NCBI GenBank assembly: GCA_001971685.1
Contig: CP019326.1
Span: forward strand, 3,472,001-3,536,000
Direction: 5' to 3'
Length of the DNA: 64,000 bases
Source of the DNA: Halomonas sp. 1513
GTDB taxonomy: Bacteria; Pseudomonadota; Gammaproteobacteria; Pseudomonadales; Halomonadaceae
The notes beneath the pieces were generated by a model. It was given only the letters and a program-made list of their open reading frames with translations. It was not told the origin of the DNA and ran no database searches. The first letter of the stretch is position 1. Every line of letters begins with the position of its first letter. Of this stretch, positions 33,037 through 41,621 are shown piece after piece. A program made the position numbers and the translations under genes.

Positions 33037-33251
33037 GCCGAGCCCTCCAGAACAGCCAGCCGCCGCTCGAGCAGTTGGGTAAGGAAGCTGCGCAGCTTCT
33101 CTTGCTCCTGGTCAGTCAGCACCAACAGGCCGTAGTTGGTGGTTACCTGGCCGGCGCTCGCTGCCTGCTTACTCAGTGCGTAACGGGTGTGGTCGATAGC
33201 ATCCCCCAGGTCGCGGGCGGCTAACTCCATCACGATCTCGCTGCAAGTCAT
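33033..33251 (-). CDS. Hypothetical small protein of the replication operon
   Basis: 72 residues, helical, beginning MTCSEIVMELAARDLGDAID and ending in a helix (EQEKLRSFLTQLLERRLAVLEG). 4-nt overlaps on both sides. No family recognised. Confidence 0.6.
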   Translation of the reverse strand: MTCSEIVMELAARDLGDAIDHTRYALSKQAASAGQVTTNYGLLVLTDQEQEKLRSFLTQLLERRLAVLEGSA

Positions 33252-33514
33252 GACGTGACCTCCCGGCTCTCACCTTGGGCGTCAGGCGTATTCACAAGCT
33301 CCTCATCTTCAACGATCGACTCAGCTAGCAAGGTCGCTTGGTTGGCCAGATGGCTCATGGCAGCAAGCATGGCGCCCTGTTCGTACTCACCGAGCACGGC
33401 TTTTTCACCCTCATTTGCTCGGCGCACCAGGTCGGCTTCAAGGATCCCTGTCATTCCATATATGGCGCCAACGATGTCCTTGATGCTCTCGGCGCGAGTG
33501 TTGGGGCGGGTCAT
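33248..33514 (-). CDS. Hypothetical small protein of the replication operon
   Basis: 88 residues, acidic and helical (GILEADLVRRANEGEKAVLG; ANQATLLAESIVEDEELVN). 4-nt overlaps on both sides. No family recognised. Confidence 0.6.
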   Translation of the reverse strand: MTRPNTRAESIKDIVGAIYGMTGILEADLVRRANEGEKAVLGEYEQGAMLAAMSHLANQATLLAESIVEDEELVNTPDAQGESREVTS

Positions 33515-33765
33515 TGGGCAACCTCCTGGCCAGCGCCAGCTAAGGGAGGCCCCTCTCTTTTGTCGTATGCCTCGGCGAGCCAGCGACGTTGGTTGCCAGT
33601 AACCTCATGGCGCTGCCGGGACCGCCTATCGGCGAGGTGTGCTTCGATCTCTTGCAGGCTCCAGCCATCAGCACTGAGAACCAGGGCTGCATAGGTGTCG
33701 GAGGTGACGTCCAGTGGACGTGCCGGAAGATTACGAGGATCGATCTGCTGCAGACGTGAGTTCAT
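33511..33765 (-). CDS. Hypothetical small protein of the replication operon
   Basis: 84 residues. The part YAALVLSADGWSLQEIEAHL then ADRRSRQRHEV could be an HTH, so DNA binding is possible. 4-nt overlaps with both neighbours. No family recognised. Confidence 0.55.
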   Translation of the reverse strand: MNSRLQQIDPRNLPARPLDVTSDTYAALVLSADGWSLQEIEAHLADRRSRQRHEVTGNQRRWLAEAYDKREGPPLAGAGQEVAQ

Positions 33766-33947
33766 GACGCCACCTCCTGCTCGCTTCCGCGGGCTTCCAG
33801 GCGGCGGGCTTTCTCGATGTGGTGGTTGTAACGCTTTAGGCGGGTGCTGGCGCTGGTATCGCTGAACAGGGCAGCTCTGGCCATTGCCCGGTGAGCAGCG
33901 GCGCGCGCAGATGGGTTGCGAGTAGGGAACAGGCGGAATGACGCCAT
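33762..33947 (-). CDS. First small gene of the replication operon
   Basis: 61 residues (MASFRLFPTRNPSARAAAHRA then a basic helix). The open frame continues far upstream, but this ATG at 33947 marks the sensible start: the upstream part crosses a terminator and repeat-rich non-coding sequence. It is 4-nt overlapped with the next gene and heads a chain of seven coupled genes ending with DUF3987. No family recognised. Confidence 0.55.
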   Translation of the reverse strand: MASFRLFPTRNPSARAAAHRAMARAALFSDTSASTRLKRYNHHIEKARRLEARGSEQEVAS

Positions 33948-33956
33948 GGGTCTGAC

Positions 33957-34142
33957 TCCTATGTGATCGGAGTCGTCCCCGGCTGCGGCCAAGCAGCTGA
34001 TGGGGGCGACTGTACGCAGGTTGGCCGACCGGTCACATAGGAAACCGGCACACCCGGAGGTGTCCCGCGCACAGCCGCCATAGCACATGGCAGGCACAAA
34101 AAAAGCGCCCGACATGGTGGTGGCGCTTGTGCGCCTATGTAA
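33957..34142. promoter_or_regulatory. Repeated CCTATGTGA-type elements between alpA and the replication operon
   Basis: TCCTATGTGA at 33957-33966 has a perfect inverted copy TCACATAGGA at 34033-34042 and a near copy GCCTATGTAA at 34133-34142. CCGACCGG recurs next to the second and third. Element one is itself flanked by GACTCC / GGAGTC. This looks like an operator region controlling the operon that starts at 33947, perhaps bound by AlpA. Confidence 0.45.
34098..34127 (-). terminator. Rho-independent terminator after alpA
   Basis: On the minus strand AAGCGCC pairs with GGGCGCTT around ACCACCATGTC, followed by a run of seven T. It lies 93 nt after the alpA-like stop, so alpA and the replication operon are separate transcripts. 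Confidence 0.75.
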
Positions 34143-34219
34143 TTCCGACCGGCCAAGGTCGGCTGACGAATTTGCGCCAGCAGAAAGAGCATAGTCGGGC
34201 ACAAGGGCAGCGGTCAACA

Positions 34220-34420
34220 TCAGGCCACCTCCCCACGTCCGGCTTCCCAAGCCAGGAGATCAGCCAAGCGCCAGCGAGTGCAGTTGTCACCCAGCTTCAC
34301 GGGCTGGGGGAATTTACCTTCGCGAGCCCAACGCCAAATGGTAGGCACGCTCACGCTTTCCCGCTTCGCCACTTGGGTAGCAGTCATGAAAACGGGAGCA
34401 TCAGTGGGATGATCTGCCAT
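34220..34420 (-). CDS. AlpA-family transcriptional regulator
   Basis: 66 residues. M-T-A-T-Q-V-A-K-R-E-S-V-S-V-P-T-I-W-R-W followed by A-R-E-G-K-F-P-Q-P-V-K-L is the AlpA HTH signature, and W-R-L-A-D-L-L-A-W completes the wing. AlpA-type regulators switch on integrase or late genes in P4-like satellites and cryptic prophages. A terminator at 34098-34127 follows. It is flanked upstream by the 243-residue gene. Confidence 0.88.
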   Translation of the reverse strand: MADHPTDAPVFMTATQVAKRESVSVPTIWRWAREGKFPQPVKLGDNCTRWRLADLLAWEAGRGEVA

Positions 34421-34516
34421 AACACTTCACCTTGTCTTATGCGGTTGCAAGGTGGAGGTTGGCGGAATGGGAGGGCGGGGTATTGCTAGAATTTAGTGCG
34501 AAAATTGGAATGTTGT

Positions 34517-35248
34517 TTATTCTTCGTCGTCGACGCAGCCAATACGCTTCCCGGTGATCTCTTCGACAATCTCATGAGCTCTGCGACTACGCTTAGCCGA
34601 ATCGCTATAGTAAGCTGCTTTCAGGGTACCTGGCTTGATTCCTAGCCTTTCACCGACTTCTTCAAATAGGCCGTCATCTATCGGCTTCCCCAAATCCCTA
34701 CTAGCGAAGTAGACTTGCATCGCCGCCATAAGTTTGGAATGCCTGTGCTTATCCAGATACCCATCGATCACCAGTGGCGGTTTTGCTAACTCACCATCTT
34801 TGGCTTTTCTAGCCCGCACCAATGGCATCCCCTGCCCTTGGCCAAACCACTTTGCGCTGCCCTCCATGAAGTCATAGGCAGCACTACCCAACGTCGAAAG
34901 ATGGTAACTATCAGGGACAGTGTCTGGGTCAGAAAGTGCAGCGATTGCTGACACCAGGTGACCCACATCTTCACCGTAGGCTGCCACAAACTCATCCTCT
35001 TGCTTGGCATTATCGGCTCTACTCAGCCTGAAGAGAGTGATAACGCCATCCAGCCCCATGGGGGTGTGCGCCGTGCCGCTCGCGCCTGCATAACTGAAAA
35101 TTACGCCAGCGGCATCTTCTCTGGTCGCCCCATCCCACTCCACAACGCGCGTGCTCAGCTTGTCGCTACCCATATACTCAGCCAGCCGATCTAGCACGCT
35201 ATCTAGATCGGACTGGATTGCTTTCAGCTCGTCGTCCATATCCTTCAC
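34517..35248 (-). CDS. Hypothetical protein, low-GC accessory gene
   Basis: 243 residues, acidic and helical. Features seen are an N-terminal helix (DELKAIQSDLDSVLDRLAEY), a serine/alanine central part (VIFSYAGASGTAHTPMGLDG) and a C-terminal segment (LFEEVGERLGIKPGTLKAAYY) that may be an HTH. Base composition is clearly lower in GC than the flanking genes, which points to a separate origin. It sits between the integrase gene and alpA, a slot where satellites often carry defence or immunity cargo. I do not recognise it. Confidence 0.65.
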   Translation of the reverse strand: MKDMDDELKAIQSDLDSVLDRLAEYMGSDKLSTRVVEWDGATREDAAGVIFSYAGASGTAHTPMGLDGVITLFRLSRADNAKQEDEFVAAYGEDVGHLVSAIAALSDPDTVPDSYHLSTLGSAAYDFMEGSAKWFGQGQGMPLVRARKAKDGELAKPPLVIDGYLDKHRHSKLMAAMQVYFASRDLGKPIDDGLFEEVGERLGIKPGTLKAAYYSDSAKRSRRAHEIVEEITGKRIGCVDDEE

Positions 35249-35277
35249 CTCAGCAATAGGGCTATAGGCCAGGGATT

Positions 35278-35356
35278 ATCCGCAGCTACCCGCAGCGCTT
35301 CCGCAAGTGGCCAGGTCAGCTCTGATGCACTTTTCCGCAAATCCGCAATATCCGCA
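35278..35356 (-). repeat. Six-iteron array C (reverse orientation, degenerate)
   Basis: On the minus strand TGCGGAT-type units start at 35356, 35347, 35339, 35305, 35294 and 35284; three are exact and three have one mismatch. Spacing 9-8-34-11-10 repeats that of arrays A and B, with 1 nt more in the central gap. It is intergenic between the integrase stop and the 243-residue gene. Confidence 0.85.
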
Positions 35357-35383
35357 GGCGGGCACTTCCAGAATCTTCACAGT

Positions 35384-36676
35384 TCATCCATCGCTTGCCG
35401 CCTCGCTGGCGCTTGCCCCTCGAATGGGGGCCACCTTACCGGTACCGATCGGCGAGGCCAGGAAAACGGCCCACTGCTTCATCAGCCTGGCACGCTTGGC
35501 CAGTAGATCGCCGCGGCGGTAGGCAGCCTCAGCTTGGTTACCAATGATGTGGGCAAGGGCCATCTCCGCCACGTCATGAGGGGTGGCGGTGCGCTCTGCC
35601 ATCCAATCGCGAAATGTGGATCTCATACCGTGAACCGTGGCCCGTTCCTTCTCACCCATGGCAGCCAGCAGGTCAGTCATTGCCCTGTCGGCAAGCTTGC
35701 GCTCTTTACCTCGGGTGAAGACCATCCCTTCCTTTGCCTGGGGCAGCGAGCGCAACAGCTTCACGGCCGCTGGCGCCAGCGGCACACGATGCTCACGGCG
35801 GCCCTTCATTCGCTCTCCTGGAATGATCCAGACCTGATTTACCAGGTCGATCTCTTCCCAGCGGGCGCCCAGCACCTCGCCCGATCGGCAACCAGTCAGG
35901 ATGGTGAAGGCAAGCGCCTTGGCCGGCATGTCGTCCCGATCTCGCAGCCTTGCCCAAAACTCCGGCATAGCGTCGATGGGCATGGCCCGGTGGTGAACCT
36001 TCTTCTTGATCTTGGCTGGCGCTGGCAGCACAGCATCCAGGTTGCCTTTCCAGGCGGCCGGGTTGGGGCCGGAACGGTGACCGTGGGCCGTTGCCCATCC
36101 CAGAACGGACTCGATGCGCTGACGCACGCGGGCGGCGGTGGTGGGCTTGCTCTCCCAGATGGGCTCGAGGCTTTGCTTAACGTGGACCAGCTCAATATCG
36201 GCCACGGACATGGAGCCAAGGATGGGCAAAGCATAGCTCTCCAGGCTCTGCCGCCACTGGTGGGCATGCTTGGGGTTACTAGCCTCGGCCTGCTTCACCT
36301 TGATCACAGCTTCTGCAGCTTGGGCAAACGTCAGGCGGCGTAGCTCAGCAGCCAGGAGCGCTTGTTTGGCTTCGCGGCGCTCTACCAGGGGATCAACGCC
36401 CCGGGCCAGCTTGGCGCGGAATGCATGACCCTTCTCACGAGCTATAGCCAATGTGGTATTGGGATAGCTACCAAGGCCAACATCACGATAGACGGCAAAC
36501 GGCTTGCCATTAGCGGATTGGCGCTTCTCTCCGGTCGGATAGCGAAGAATCCATGACCGGCTGCCGGTCTGAGTCACACGCAAGAACAAGCCATCGACTC
36601 CACCCACGGCGTACCGGCCGGGGGTAGTCAGGCGCTTCACTTCAAGGGGAGAGAGTTCACGAGCTTTTCGTGGCAT
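35384..36676 (-). CDS. int: P4-type tyrosine integrase (DUF4102 arm domain)
   Basis: 430 residues from ATG 36676. The N-terminus (L-S-P-L-E-V-K-R-L then GRYAVGGVDGLFLRV and WILRYPTGEKRQ) is the DUF4102 arm-binding domain of P4-like integrases. The catalytic set is complete: R in TGCRSGEVLGARW, H-x-x-R in VHGMRSTFRDW, H in LAHIIGN and Y in AAYRRGD. It recombines the element into the tRNA-Leu gene. Its start lies 11 nt from the right arm-like repeats and about 100 nt from attR, so integrase binding could repress its own promoter. It appears functional. Confidence 0.93.
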   Translation of the reverse strand: MPRKARELSPLEVKRLTTPGRYAVGGVDGLFLRVTQTGSRSWILRYPTGEKRQSANGKPFAVYRDVGLGSYPNTTLAIAREKGHAFRAKLARGVDPLVERREAKQALLAAELRRLTFAQAAEAVIKVKQAEASNPKHAHQWRQSLESYALPILGSMSVADIELVHVKQSLEPIWESKPTTAARVRQRIESVLGWATAHGHRSGPNPAAWKGNLDAVLPAPAKIKKKVHHRAMPIDAMPEFWARLRDRDDMPAKALAFTILTGCRSGEVLGARWEEIDLVNQVWIIPGERMKGRREHRVPLAPAAVKLLRSLPQAKEGMVFTRGKERKLADRAMTDLLAAMGEKERATVHGMRSTFRDWMAERTATPHDVAEMALAHIIGNQAEAAYRRGDLLAKRARLMKQWAVFLASPIGTGKVAPIRGASASEAASDG

Positions 36677-36686
36677 ATCGGCTTGT

Positions 36687-36720
36687 CCCAATACCCGTCC
36701 CAATAAGGAACTGCACTTGG
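36687..36720 (+). repeat. Right arm-type repeats: CCCAATA x2 plus CTGCACTTGG
   Basis: CCCAATA at 36687 and 36699, then CTGCACTTGG at 36711; same order and direction as at 19688-19722. It lies between the integrase start and attR. Confidence 0.6.
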
Positions 36721-36776
36721 AAGATATGCCTTGATATTAGATGATGCAAGGGGCAACACCTAACCTATTGATTTAT

Positions 36777-36835
36777 TGGTACCGGCGGTCGGACTCGAAC
36801 CGACAAGGGCTTGCACCCGGCGGATTTTGAATCCG
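36777..36835. repeat. attR: 59-bp 3' part of the intact tRNA-Leu
   Basis: Identical to 19581-19639. It covers the CCA end up to the 5' strand of the anticodon stem and keeps the tRNA intact. Confidence 0.93.
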
Positions 36836-36863
36836 CTGCGTCTACCAATTCCGCCACGCCGGC
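36777..36863 (-). tRNA. tRNA-Leu(CAA)
   Basis: 87 nt including the encoded CCA. The acceptor stem GCCGGCG / CGCCGGT (one wobble at the end) closes, a class II variable arm is present (CGGGTGCAAGCCCTTG), and the T arm reads GTCGGTTCGAGTCCGAC. The anticodon loop TTCAAAA between GCGGA and TCCGC gives CAA. This is the counterpart of leuX, a known integration hotspot. Confidence 0.95.
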
Positions 36864-37019
36864 AACGCGCGATGCATTATACGTGGGCCGCTTGGCAGGT
36901 CAATCGGGCGGCCTGACTTTGCGCGGTGAAACGGGTATCCTGTGCCGCTTGTCCAGGCGGTCGAGTCGGCGGCTGTGGGCAAGGTATCGATGCCACTATC
37001 ACTGCGAGTCATGGCCTTC

Positions 37020-38060
37020 ATGCTGCGTGCCGATTTCCATTACGACCTCCCCGAGGAGCTGATCGCTCGCTACCCCTCCGAGCAGCGCAGCGACTGTCGT
37101 CTGCTGTGCGTCGACGGTGCCAGCGGGGCGCTCAGCCACCGCCGCTTTCCCGACCTGCTCGAGCTGCTCGAGCCCGGCGACCTGCTGGTATTCAACGACA
37201 CCCGGGTGATTCCGGCGCGCCTGCACGGCCACAAGGCCAGCGGCGGCAAGGTGGAGATGCTGCTGGAGCGCCCGCTGGACGCTCACCGCGGCCTGGCGCA
37301 TATCCGCGCCAGCAAGTCGCCCAAGCCGGGCACCGAGCTGATCTTCGAGGGCGACGTGCGCGCGGTGGTCGAGGGCCGCCGCGAGGCGCTGTTCGAGCTG
37401 CGCTTCCTGGGCGAGACGCCAATGATCACGCTGCTCGAGCGCCACGGCCATATGCCGCTGCCGCCTTATATCACCCGCGAGGACGAGCTCGCCGACCGCG
37501 AACGCTACCAGACCGTCTATGCGCGCCGCGATGGCGCGGTGGCGGCGCCCACCGCGGGGCTGCACTTCGATGAGCCGCTGCTCGAAGCGCTGGCCGACAA
37601 GGGCGTGGAGAGCGCCTTCGTGACCCTGCACGTCGGCGCCGGCACCTTCCAGCCGGTGCGCGCCGACGATATCCGCGACCACCATATGCACAGCGAGTGG
37701 ATCGAGGTCGACGAAGCCGCCTGCGCCAAGGTGCAGGCGGCCCGCGCCGCCGGCCGGCGGGTGATAGCGGTGGGCACCACCAGCGTGCGCTGCCTGGAGT
37801 CGGCGTGCCAGAAGAGCGGCAGCGGCGAGATCGCCCCCTATCGCGGCGAGACCGATATCTTCATCTACCCCGGCTATGAGTGGCTGTGCGTCGACGCCTT
37901 AATCACCAACTTCCACCTGCCGGAGTCGACGCTGCTGATGCTGGTATCGTCCTTTACCGGCTATGACACCATGATGGCCGCCTACCGCGAGGCGGTGGCC
38001 GAGCGCTACGCCTTCTTCAGCTACGGCGATGCCATGCTGTTGACGCGCCAGGCGCGTTGA
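37020..38060 (+). CDS. queA: S-adenosylmethionine:tRNA ribosyltransferase-isomerase
   Basis: 346 residues from ATG 37020 ([11 protein letters not shown]); E. coli QueA is 356. It builds epoxyqueuosine from preQ1 in tRNA wobble position 34, using the ribosyl group of SAM. Family blocks visible: [38 protein letters not shown] and the C-terminal [20 protein letters not shown]. An ATG at 37011 in frame is an alternative start. It is the first gene of queA-tgt-yajC-secD-secF, the conserved order in gammaproteobacteria, and lies 157 nt from the tRNA-Leu gene, divergent from it. Confidence 0.95.
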   Translation: MLRADFHYDLPEELIARYPSEQRSDCRLLCVDGASGALSHRRFPDLLELLEPGDLLVFNDTRVIPARLHGHKASGGKVEMLLERPLDAHRGLAHIRASKSPKPGTELIFEGDVRAVVEGRREALFELRFLGETPMITLLERHGHMPLPPYITREDELADRERYQTVYARRDGAVAAPTAGLHFDEPLLEALADKGVESAFVTLHVGAGTFQPVRADDIRDHHMHSEWIEVDEAACAKVQAARAAGRRVIAVGTTSVRCLESACQKSGSGEIAPYRGETDIFIYPGYEWLCVDALITNFHLPESTLLMLVSSFTGYDTMMAAYREAVAERYAFFSYGDAMLLTRQAR

Positions 38061-38080
38061 GTCGCCGAGCCGCTCAGTGA

Positions 38081-39235
<1,155 letters not shown>

Positions 39236-39288
39236 CGCGGCGCGCTAACCCTTGTCGTAACCTTTCGTTTCTCAGGAGATAACGTCTC

Positions 39289-39621
39289 ATGCTGGACTTC
39301 TTCATCTCGCCGGCCTATGCCGAAGGCGGCGCCGCCGGTGGCGGTATGGCCCAGATCATCATGCTGGTCGGTTTCGTGGCCATCTTCTACTTCCTGCTGT
39401 GGCGCCCGCAGGCCAAGCGTGCCAAGCAGCACAAGCAGCTGGTCTCGAGCCTCTCCAAGGGCGATGAAGTGGTGATCGGCGGCGGCGTGCTCGGCCGCAT
39501 CACCAAGGTCAGCGACGACAGCGAGTTCTTCACCATGGAAGTCGCCGAAGGCACCGAGATCAACGTTCAGAAGAACGCCGTGGCTGCCGTGCTGCCCAAG
39601 GGCACCCTCAAGTCCATCTGA
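39289..39621 (+). CDS. yajC: YajC, Sec translocase accessory subunit
   Basis: 110 residues. One membrane helix near residues 20-40 (AQIIMLVGFVAIFYFLLWRPQAKR) is followed by a cytoplasmic beta domain (KGDEVVIGGGVLGRITKV). YajC joins SecD and SecF in the SecDF-YajC complex of the inner membrane. CAGGAG precedes the ATG. Position directly before secD confirms it. Confidence 0.95.
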   Translation: MLDFFISPAYAEGGAAGGGMAQIIMLVGFVAIFYFLLWRPQAKRAKQHKQLVSSLSKGDEVVIGGGVLGRITKVSDDSEFFTMEVAEGTEINVQKNAVAAVLPKGTLKSI

Positions 39622-39640
39622 TTTGCGGGGCAGTGACTGC

Positions 39641-39674
39641 ACGCCGCGTCCGAGCGAACCCTCGGGCGCGGCGT
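39641..39674 (+). terminator. Long stem-loop between yajC and secD
   Basis: A 14-bp stem ACGCCGCGTCCGAG / CTCGGGCGCGGCGT (one T-G pair) with loop CGAACC. No T run follows, so it may attenuate or protect the message rather than end it. Confidence 0.5.
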
Positions 39675-39756
39675 CTGTCGAAGCGCCGAACCCTTCTGGT
39701 ATACGCCACGTCACTGCGTCAGCGTCGCCGTTAGTCAGCTACAAGGCAGGGCCTGC

Positions 39757-41610
39757 ATGCTCAACCGATATCCCCTGTGGAAGTATCTGCTCATACTTCT
39801 CGTGCTCGTCGTGGGCCTGATCTATTCGCTGCCCAATCTGTTCCAGGCGGACCCCGCCGTACAGATCAGCAGCGCCCGCAGCGAAGCCCCGCTCAGCGAG
39901 CAACAGCTGGAACAGATCCAGTCCGCACTCGATGACGCCGGTATCCGCGTCAGCGCCACCGACGTTGCTGACGACGGCGTGCTGTTTCGCCTCGCCGACG
40001 CCGATGATCAGCTCGCCGCCCGCGATCTGATCGGCGATATGCTCGATGGCGATGACTACGTGATCGCCATCAATCTCGCCGAATCCACCCCCCAGTGGTT
40101 GCAGAGCCTGGCCGCCTCGCCGATGACCCTCGGCCTCGACCTGCGCGGCGGGGTGCACTTCCTGCTCGAGGTCGACATGGACGCCGCCGTGGAGCAGCGC
40201 CTCGAGGTCAACGCCAGCGCCATGCGCGAGATGCTGCGCGGCGAGCGGATTCGCTACCGCAATACCGAGATCGACGGCCGCGACCTGACGCTGACCTTCA
40301 TCAACGATGAAGACCGCGACCGCGCGCGCACCCTGATCAGCCGCGAGTTCCCCGACTTCGACTACAGCAACCAGGGTGACGGCCGCGGCGCCAGCCTGGT
40401 GATGACCATGACCGACCAGGCGGTCAATGAGCTGCAGGACTACGCGGTCAACCAGAACCTGACCACCCTGCGCAACCGCGTCGACGAACTCGGCGTGGCC
40501 GAGCCGATGGTGCAGCGCCAGGGGCCGGATCGCATCGTGGTCGAGCTGCCCGGCGTGCAGGACACCGCCGCCGCCAAGCGCGTGGTGGGTGCCACCGCCA
40601 ACCTCGAGTTCCGCCTCGAGGCGCGTTCCGACACGCCGGACAACGAGATCGAGACGTTCAGCTTCCGCAACGACGAGTCACGCACCGCCGACCTGATGCG
40701 CGACGTGATCATCACCGGCGACAGCGTCTCCAATGCCAACCGCAGCTTCGACGAGAACGGCCGCCCGCAGGTCAACATCAACCTCGACGGCACCGGCGGC
40801 ACGCTGATGAACCGCGCCACGCGCACCAATATCGGCCGCAACATGGCGGTGCTGTTCATCGAGCACAACACCCGTACCACCACGGTGATCGAAGACGGCG
40901 AAGAGGTGGAGGTGCGCGAGCCCTACACCGAGCGCGGCCTGATCAGCCTGGCCACCATCCAGAGCGCGCTGGGCAACAGCTTCCGCATCACCGGGCTCGA
41001 CTCGCCCACCGAGGCCGCCGACCTGGCCCTGCTGCTGCGCTCCGGCTCGCTGGCCGCGCCGATCTACTTCGTGCAGGAGCGCACCATCGGGCCGAGCCTT
41101 GGCCAGGACAACATCGACCGCGGGGTGACCTCGATCATGGTCGGCCTGGCACTGGTGGTGCTGTTCATGCTGGTGCGCTACAAGGTGTTCGGGGTGATCG
41201 CCAACATCGCCCTGACCATCAACCTGACCCTGCTGGTGGCGGCGATGTCGATGCTCGGCGCCACCCTGACGCTGCCCGGCATTGCCGGCATGGTCCTCAC
41301 GCTGGGCATGGCGGTCGACGCCAACGTCTTGATATTCGAGCGAATACGCGAAGAGCTGCGCGGCGGCCTGTCGGTACAGCAGGCCATCCATGCCGGCTAT
41401 GAGCGCGCCTTCACCTCGATCATCGATGCCAATATCACCACCCTGCTGGTGGCGGTGATCCTGTTCTCGATCGGCACCGGGCCGGTCAAGGGCTTCGCCG
41501 TCACCCTGTCACTGGGCATCATGACCTCGATGTTCACCGCCCTGCTGGTCACCCGCGCCATGGTCAATCTGACCTACGGCGGCAAGCCGGTGAAGAAGAT
41601 CTCGATATGA
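39757..41610 (+). CDS. secD: SecD, protein translocase subunit
   Basis: 617 residues; E. coli SecD has 615. An N-terminal membrane helix (residues 7-25) is followed by a large periplasmic region with GLDLRGGVHFLLEVDMD and the SecD P1 repeats, and a C-terminal five-helix RND-like domain (ITSIMVGLALVVLFMLVRYK, AGMVLTLGMAVDANVLIFERI). It uses the proton motive force to pull exported proteins out of SecYEG. Its TGA is followed 11 nt later by the secF start. Confidence 0.97.
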   Translation: MLNRYPLWKYLLILLVLVVGLIYSLPNLFQADPAVQISSARSEAPLSEQQLEQIQSALDDAGIRVSATDVADDGVLFRLADADDQLAARDLIGDMLDGDDYVIAINLAESTPQWLQSLAASPMTLGLDLRGGVHFLLEVDMDAAVEQRLEVNASAMREMLRGERIRYRNTEIDGRDLTLTFINDEDRDRARTLISREFPDFDYSNQGDGRGASLVMTMTDQAVNELQDYAVNQNLTTLRNRVDELGVAEPMVQRQGPDRIVVELPGVQDTAAAKRVVGATANLEFRLEARSDTPDNEIETFSFRNDESRTADLMRDVIITGDSVSNANRSFDENGRPQVNINLDGTGGTLMNRATRTNIGRNMAVLFIEHNTRTTTVIEDGEEVEVREPYTERGLISLATIQSALGNSFRITGLDSPTEAADLALLLRSGSLAAPIYFVQERTIGPSLGQDNIDRGVTSIMVGLALVVLFMLVRYKVFGVIANIALTINLTLLVAAMSMLGATLTLPGIAGMVLTLGMAVDANVLIFERIREELRGGLSVQQAIHAGYERAFTSIIDANITTLLVAVILFSIGTGPVKGFAVTLSLGIMTSMFTALLVTRAMVNLTYGGKPVKKISI

Positions 41611-41621
41611 GGAGCCTCGCG

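Larger units (their letters stand above)
19640..36776. mobile_element. 17.1-kb integrated element, satellite-like or reduced prophage, in tRNA-Leu
   Basis: The element lies between two identical 59-bp tRNA-Leu fragments, with an intact P4-type integrase gene at the right end and an Xis-like gene at the left. It encodes AlpA, a Toprim/DUF3987 replication pair, a DUF1441 small-terminase-like protein, a minor-tail-Z-like protein, a tape measure protein, two toxin-antitoxin-like modules and many unknown small proteins. No large terminase, portal, major capsid, tail tube, baseplate or lysis gene is visible. Size and gene content fit phage satellites (P4-like or PICI-like), but a degraded prophage is not excluded. 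Most genes are on the minus strand with many 4-nt stop/start overlaps. Confidence 0.88.

Noticed and set aside
33762..34250. A 162-residue protein using the whole open frame
   Set aside because: Its first 100 codons cross a strong terminator and repeated operator-like elements and have a non-coding look. I shortened it to 61 residues.
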